Shown here piece after piece: positions 46,872-64,000 of a stretch of 64,000 nucleotides of DNA. The DNA lies in the NCBI RefSeq assembly GCF_000004195.4, contig NC_030678.2:137827047-137891046 (forward strand). Reading direction: 5' to 3'. This DNA comes from Xenopus tropicalis (lineage: Eukaryota > Chordata > Amphibia > Anura > Pipidae). The position numbers were made by a program, and so were the translations under genes. Positions within the stretch are counted from its first letter, which is position 1. Each line of letters starts with the position of its first letter. The notes under the pieces are model-generated. The model saw only the letters and a list, made by a program, of their open reading frames with translations. It had not been told where the DNA came from and made no database searches.

Positions 46872-47159
46872 GGGCAGTGGCACACAGGGAGATTAGTCGT
46901 CCGCAATAAATCTACACTATTGCGGGCGACTAATCTCCCCAACATGCCATCCCACCGGCAAGAATGTAAACCGCCAGTGGCATGGCATACAAGTCGCTTC
47001 GGCTCCAAAAATTGCCTCGAAAGGAAAACTGAAGCAACATGTATACCATCCCACCAGTGATTTACATTCTTGCCAGTGGGATGGCATGTCGGGGGGATTA
47101 GTCGCCCGCAATAGTGAAGATTTATCGCGGGCAACTAATCTCCCCTTGTGCCACTGCCC
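46872..47159. mobile_element. palindromic PIF/Harbinger-type MITE
   Basis: TIRs GGGCAGTGGCACA...TGTGCCACTGCCC, flanked by TAA on both sides (46869-46871, 47160-47162). Confidence 0.8.
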
Positions 47160-47586
47160 TAAGGCTAAAGCCACACGTAGCGTAGGTAGCATTTTCTCGG
47201 CCAGCTGAAACACGCTTGCCAAGAATACGCTACGTATGCTTCAAAATCCTGCCATATGGTTTTGATTATATTATAGTAGGTCTGGATGTTTCAATGCCTG
47301 AGCATTTAATAGATTCAAGACTCATCTACCACAGCTGACAAACCACCTTTGCTGCAAGTCCCTACACTGACTAGTTATATTAACTGTAACTCATGCCTCT
47401 AACCTATTAAAGGGATACGGTCATGCTTTTTATGGTATGGTTTTTAATAATATATTACAGTGTTTATGGGAAATTATTCATTCTAGCATTTGAAATGTAA
47501 TGCTCAAACCCATGAATGCTGTTGCCTCACCTAAAACACGTAAATAAGTATTTCAATTCCAAACTACCAAAACGCAAATCTAGGCT

Positions 47587-47735
47587 TAGGGGCTGATTCA
47601 TCAAAGTACAAGTTTGAATCCCGAAATGGGTAAAATTCAGATTAGATGATCATTTCTGATGATCGGAAATGTCACAAAAAAATCCTATGTATCATGATAT
47701 CGTATTGGCGAACGATCATAAACAGCGGGAAAACC
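47587..47735. repeat. GGGGCAGATTTATTAAA-family fragment
   Basis: AGGGGCTGATTCATCAAAG...ATCATGATATCGTATTGGCG matches the 35.3-kb copy. Confidence 0.55.
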
Positions 47736-47800
47736 TTTCTGACTTTGATCCTTCTGTGCATGATTTTGGAAGCCTCCCATAGGACTCAATGGCCTACCTG

Positions 47801-48580
47801 TGTGGCCCCCCACCTGTCTGGCTGCTTTGATGGCTTACCTTTGTGTAAGCTTTAAATGGTATCAGTACTGGCCCCCTGCATGGTCCACACCTCAGAATCA
47901 GACTGTAAACCCCCTGTATTGTTTAATCACACCTCTGGCTCAGATTGTAATCACCCACATTGCTCATCTCTTCACACCTCAGACAGCAGTAGAAACCCAC
48001 AAATAAACCCTGCACACTATAAAAAGAACATATACTGATGTGGTACTCCAATTAAAAAGTTTTTTAATATATACAGTAGTTATTGTGCAGACTGTAGGAA
48101 CACTGCCAGCATTGTGTCACTGTATGCTGCCTGTGTGTGCCATACTCTGCCTGCCCTATGCTGCCTGTGTGTGCCTTACACAAAGGCACCATAGGGCAGG
48201 CAGAGTATGGCACACACAGGTAGCATAGGACAGGCAGAGTATAGCACACAGGCAGCATAGGGCAGGCAGTTTATTGCACACACAGGCAGGGTAGGGAAGG
48301 CAGAGTATAGCACACACAGGCAGCATAGGACAGGCAGTGTATGGCACACACAGGCAGCATAGGGCAGGCACAATATGGCAAACAGGCAGCAAAGGGCAGG
48401 CAGAGTATGGCACACACAGGCGGATATTTGCTGTACTACCACCATTAATATGGGTATGGTCATGCAATAATGTGGGTGTTTAAAAAGGGGAGTGGTCAAA
48501 ATTGGCTTCCATTATCGGCCCTCCACCATGTAGGCCAGAAAAATCACGGCCCTCGGTGCCACAGAAGTTGGACAGCACTG
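47801..48580 (-). mobile_element. second hAT-type element with the same minisatellite, inverted
   Basis: Minus-strand start CAGTGCTGTCCAAC at 48580, minisatellite at 48115-48425 (about 34-bp units), and the matching tail to about 47801, where the distal end is lost. Confidence 0.8.
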
Positions 48581-48629
48581 GCATAAGGTATACTACATAC
48601 ATACTACTCTATTACAAACGAGATATACA

Positions 48630-48797
48630 TTGGACAGGCCAAGACTGGAATTCAAAATAGGCCCTGACATTTTAAGTACACAGAGGCCCAGACAGCACCC
48701 CCCCCCCCCCACAGGCCCATAAAATAGTGACGGTGGCATCTTACAGCATCCCCTCTGGCATTTTCCAGAATCCACAGATTGCAAGTCTGGGCCTGAC
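48630..48797. repeat. GGCCC..CTGGCAATCTGTGG family copy
   Basis: Same modules with a C13 run; ends CCACAGATTGCAAGTCTGGG. Confidence 0.6.
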
Positions 48798-49464
48798 AGT
48801 GGGAATTTTCTACCTCATTATTTAGGAATAAAAAGGAAGGTGAATAAGAATTACAAAGCTAAACATTTTAGGAAATGCACCACCCTTTAAGAAAATGGGC
48901 CAAGTGATGATTATTGCAGCAGTTCTTTTCCCACACCATATCAAAGCAATCATGCTATTCTCAAATGACACTGTAGGGCTTAGAGCAGAATATCATTTTC
49001 ACTTAAAGACTGTTCATTCATAGTGTTGGATAATGATGTCTTGTTATGTGCCCAGGCAGAATTTGTGAATATGCCACATGTACCTCTGCCTGTAGCAATA
49101 TTTTTTTGAATTTGAATACAAGGTAAAAATGCACTGGCTAAATATTAATGTGTATTAGGTATATAGTTATCAGCAGCAAAACTGTATAAGCCATAGCACA
49201 TAATAGTAACCAAACCATAACCATGTGTTCCATACAATAAATTACATGAAACCTTTTGAAGAAAGTTAACTTAGATAGAATCATACCTATAGCTGCAATT
49301 CTGACTCATTTTTTGGCAGCTGTTCAGGTTGATACTGTCAGCATTGCTAATGTGTTTTTACAGCAATGTGTCATACATTACAACCATATTCAAATACAGC
49401 TAGTATATTTTATGTACTCTCCAAACCAATGGCGATTTGAAACGTATACATTTAGAATAACTAA

Positions 49465-50343
49465 AGTATACTAGAGAACTGTACTTTATTTTAAAACTCT
49501 TCACCAGCATAGTAATAATATTATTTTAATTAACTTTAGGACTAACATCACAGGTACAGACTAAAACACACATTGAACAGTTAAAACATAATTTTAAAAG
49601 TAGTTGCATCCAAAAATAAAAGGTGCAAAAACAACATTTTACAAAAGAGATTTCTTGTTTTGTTGTAGAACTTCCTCTTAATACTTTTATCTATGTTCTG
49701 CACACAATATTTAACACATATGGTTCATAGTGTGCTGTACAGCATCCTAACCTATTTCAACAATGCTACCAGTTGTGCCTGTATTACAAGCATACAAGGT
49801 ATGTTGAGACGGACATTGGATATAATAATTCAGTAGAGAATATTGCAATTTTACATTTCACAGAGCATTAGGAAGTCTAAAATATTCCACTCAATGAAAT
49901 ATGCTAGAAAATAAATAGCAGCACCAAAGTGCTTATAGCGCCTGACCTAAAAAGGTGACTTGCTCCTTAAAAACGGATGCATTTTTTTTTTTTTTGCACA
50001 CACCATTAAGAGTAAAAAGTTTTGGTAATCTGAAAATAGAAAGAGAAAAAAGAAATTAACTTGCTGAACCGAGTTACAAGATTAAAATCCTAGCTGTTTA
50101 TACTCTTCAGGAGATTCCCAAACTGTAGATGTCGAAAGAATTTGAAAGTAGTTGGATTATAGCATGAAAAACTTCTTTTGCAAAGGAACAATTTACTTAA
50201 AAATGATGCCAATTCTCTGTACTTTGTGAAATAGATCTGATGGATACAGAGTTATTCTTACAAGGGTGGTTGCCAAGTTCCACACTGCTCATTTTCTGTC
50301 ATCTCCTTATAAACTATTGTACGCTTCTCCTCCATGTGTACAT
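49465..50343 (-). other. cdk2: probable cdk2 3' UTR and poly(A) region
   Basis: There are no competing genes downstream of the TAG. A minus-strand AATAAA lies at 49490..49485, and ATTAAA-like signals occur nearby around 49520, so an approximately 0.9-kb 3' UTR is plausible. The stretch is AT-rich unique sequence with a T-run at 49981-49996. The exact cleavage site cannot be fixed from sequence. Confidence 0.5.
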
Positions 50344-62400
<12,057 letters not shown>

Positions 62401-62500
62401 CGCCTTTTCTTGTTTTCCCGGGTAGTTGAGTGTGTTGTTACGCACTTATGCACTTTGTTAGTTGCAGATTTGAAACATAAATTGACTTTAACCGCTAGAC

Positions 62501-62795
62501 CAGGGACCCCCAACCTTTTTAACCCATGAGCCACATTCAAATTTATAAAGAATTGAGGAGCAACACAAGCATGGAAATGTACCTGGGGTGCCAAATAAGG
62601 AGTATGATTGGCTATTTGGTAGCCCCTATGTGGACTGGCAGCCTACAGGTGGCAGTACATCTGGTTTTACCCAACCAAAACTTGCTTCTAAGCCAGGAAT
62701 TTAAAAATAAGCACCTGCTTTAGGGCCACTGAGAGCAACATCCAAGGGGTTGGGGAGCAACATGTTACTCCTGGGCCGTTGGTTGGGGATCACTG
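62501..62795. mobile_element. short hAT element
   Basis: CAGGGACCCCCAACC...GGTTGGGGATCACTG with 8-bp duplication CGCTAGAC (62493-62500, 62796-62803). Just upstream of the cdk2 promoter. Confidence 0.88.
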
Positions 62796-62933
62796 CGCTA
62801 GACAATAGCTTTAAGCCTATTGCAAGGGATGTTGTGGATAGGAGGTCTGTGACATTCATTTTAGAATGTACACGGCGAGTATGTATTTAAAACTGTAACA
62901 CAATTAGGCTTTTTTGTGAGCTGTGTTAAAACT

Positions 62934-63209
62934 TATATTGTAGTGTCACCCACTGTGACCTACAGCACTTATATTTGCCTATTTGTGTCTGTTAGTTACC
63001 CTCCCATATAGATTGTAAGCTCTACGGGGCAGGGACCTCCTTCCTCTCGTGTCCTCAACTCTTAACTTATTGCTGCTGTATTTATCTGTATTTATTATTA
63101 TACTTTGTATTTATTATCTTATTAACACCCTGTTTGTATTAATGTATTCTACTGTACAGCACTGCGTACATAAGTAGCGCTTTATAAATAAAGATATACA
63201 TACAAAATG
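62934..63209 (+). mobile_element. LINE 3' end fragment
   Basis: Nearly identical to the 31.9-32.2 kb copy, with the same terminal AAAGATATACATACA tail. Confidence 0.75.
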
Positions 63210-63305
63210 ATAGCCACATGGTAATTGTTAAATTAAAAGCTTAACTACCTGAGCCAATTTATTTATTTGAGAGGCCAGAATTTGTTGTTATACAGCCTGT
63301 AGACC

Positions 63306-63822
63306 AGGGATCCTCAAACTACGGCCACAGGCCGGATCCTGCCCCCAAAGGTAATTTACCTGGCCCTCGCTGCGTCCTCACCCCTGGCTATTACCTGTCT
63401 TCCTTATCGCAGTGACGGGAGGACACGGTGGGGGTGATCGGGAGGATGTAGCAGGGAGTAGGCAGCAGGAGTGGGCTGTATGAGGATGGAGCAAGCAGCA
63501 GGAGTGGGCTGTATGAGGATGGAGCAAGCAGCAGGAGTGGGCTGTATGAGGATGGAGCAGGCAGCAGGAGTGGGCTGTATGAGGACGGAGCAGGGCGCAG
63601 GCAGCAGGAGTGGGCTGTATGAGGAAGGAGCAGGCAGCAGGAGTGGGCTGTATGAGGACGGAGCAGGGCGCAGGCAGCAGGAGTGGGCTGTATGAGGATG
63701 GAGCAGGCAGCAGGAGTGGGCTGTATGAGGATGGAGCAGGGCGCAGGCAGCAGGAGTGGGCTGTATGAGGATGGAGCAGGGCGCAGGCAGCAGGAGTGGG
63801 CTGTAGTTTGAGGACGGAGCTG
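63306..63822. mobile_element. hAT-like element carrying a GC-rich minisatellite
   Basis: CAGGGATCCTCAAACTACGG at the left is mirrored by GTAGTTTGAGGAC at the right. The interior is the tandem array at 63466-63800. Confidence 0.6.
63466..63800 (+). repeat. 33/43-bp minisatellite
   Basis: Unit GCAGCAGGAGTGGGCTGTAT followed by GAGGATGGAGCA, alternating with units bearing an extra GGCGCAGGCA. About nine units. The ORF through it is an artefact of period 33. Confidence 0.9.
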
Positions 63823-64000
63823 TACAGGAGTAAGAAATATCGTATTTAAACTAGAGTAAAAAGAACATCAAATTTTCCAAATGTACTGTACATTTTTGGT
63901 TAAATTGTCCTTCGAGAATGTGAATTTCGAATACAAAATTTCTCGCCCAGTACCGATGGCCTTAAAATATGGGGTTTTTGGGCTGCAGAATTCACATGGT

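Noticed and set aside
48156..48499. ORFs of 103-107 residues on the minus strand
   Set aside because: Same minisatellite in the second hAT copy.
63471..63695. 74-residue repetitive ORF (GCMRMEQAAG units)
   Set aside because: Minisatellite with a period of 33 bp, so the frame stays open by arithmetic.

Overview
The window is vertebrate nuclear DNA, almost certainly from a pipid frog (Xenopus). The AT-rich introns and spacers are packed with repeat types known from Xenopus: T2-type MITEs with TTAAAGG termini at TTAA targets, GC-rich palindromic MITEs flanked by TWA, short hAT elements with 8-bp target duplications, a Tc1 element, and hammerhead-ribozyme-bearing Penelope-like retroelement pieces. 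Xenopus tropicalis versus X. laevis cannot be decided from the sequence alone.

Two complete protein-coding genes are present, both on the minus strand, in the same order and orientation as CDK2-RAB5B in mammals. cdk2 runs from about 62.3 kb down to about 49.5 kb. Seven coding exons give a 297-residue kinase with all catalytic and regulatory residues and consensus splice sites. Just upstream of the ATG is a compact TATA-less promoter with CCAAT, GC-box and E2F-like sites. rab5b has its ATG exon at 26.7 kb and its stop at 7.54 kb. Five coding exons give a 215-residue Rab5 GTPase with intact G boxes and a C-terminal CCSN prenylation motif. Its untranslated first exon and promoter probably lie in the CpG-rich stretch at 39.5-40.3 kb, which carries ZNF143-type motifs.

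Layout: 0-7.5 kb is rab5b 3' UTR plus downstream repeats. 7.5-26.7 kb holds the rab5b coding exons; its introns contain palindromic MITEs, T2 MITEs, a local 450-bp direct duplication and a minisatellite-bearing hAT. 26.7-40 kb is the long rab5b first intron, with a Tc1 copy disabled by one nonsense codon and a Penelope-like fragment carrying a structurally complete hammerhead motif in the sense orientation of rab5b. 40-49.5 kb is intergenic: a 116-bp-arm inverted duplication, a nested LINE/hAT, a tandem array of about 150-bp units carrying CCAAT sites, and a second complete hammerhead motif inside an insertion with a 16-bp target duplication. 49.5-62.2 kb is cdk2, with a 5'-truncated CR1/L2/Rex1-type LINE starting only about 25 bp past the exon 2 donor. 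62.4-64 kb is repeats and a minisatellite.

Functionally the genes are independent: Cdk2 is a cyclin-dependent cell-cycle kinase, Rab5b an early-endosome GTPase. One known link is that a Ser-Pro site at Rab5b Ser123 is a reported Cdk1-family target, and it is retained here. No tRNA, rRNA, CRISPR or prokaryotic operon structure was seen.
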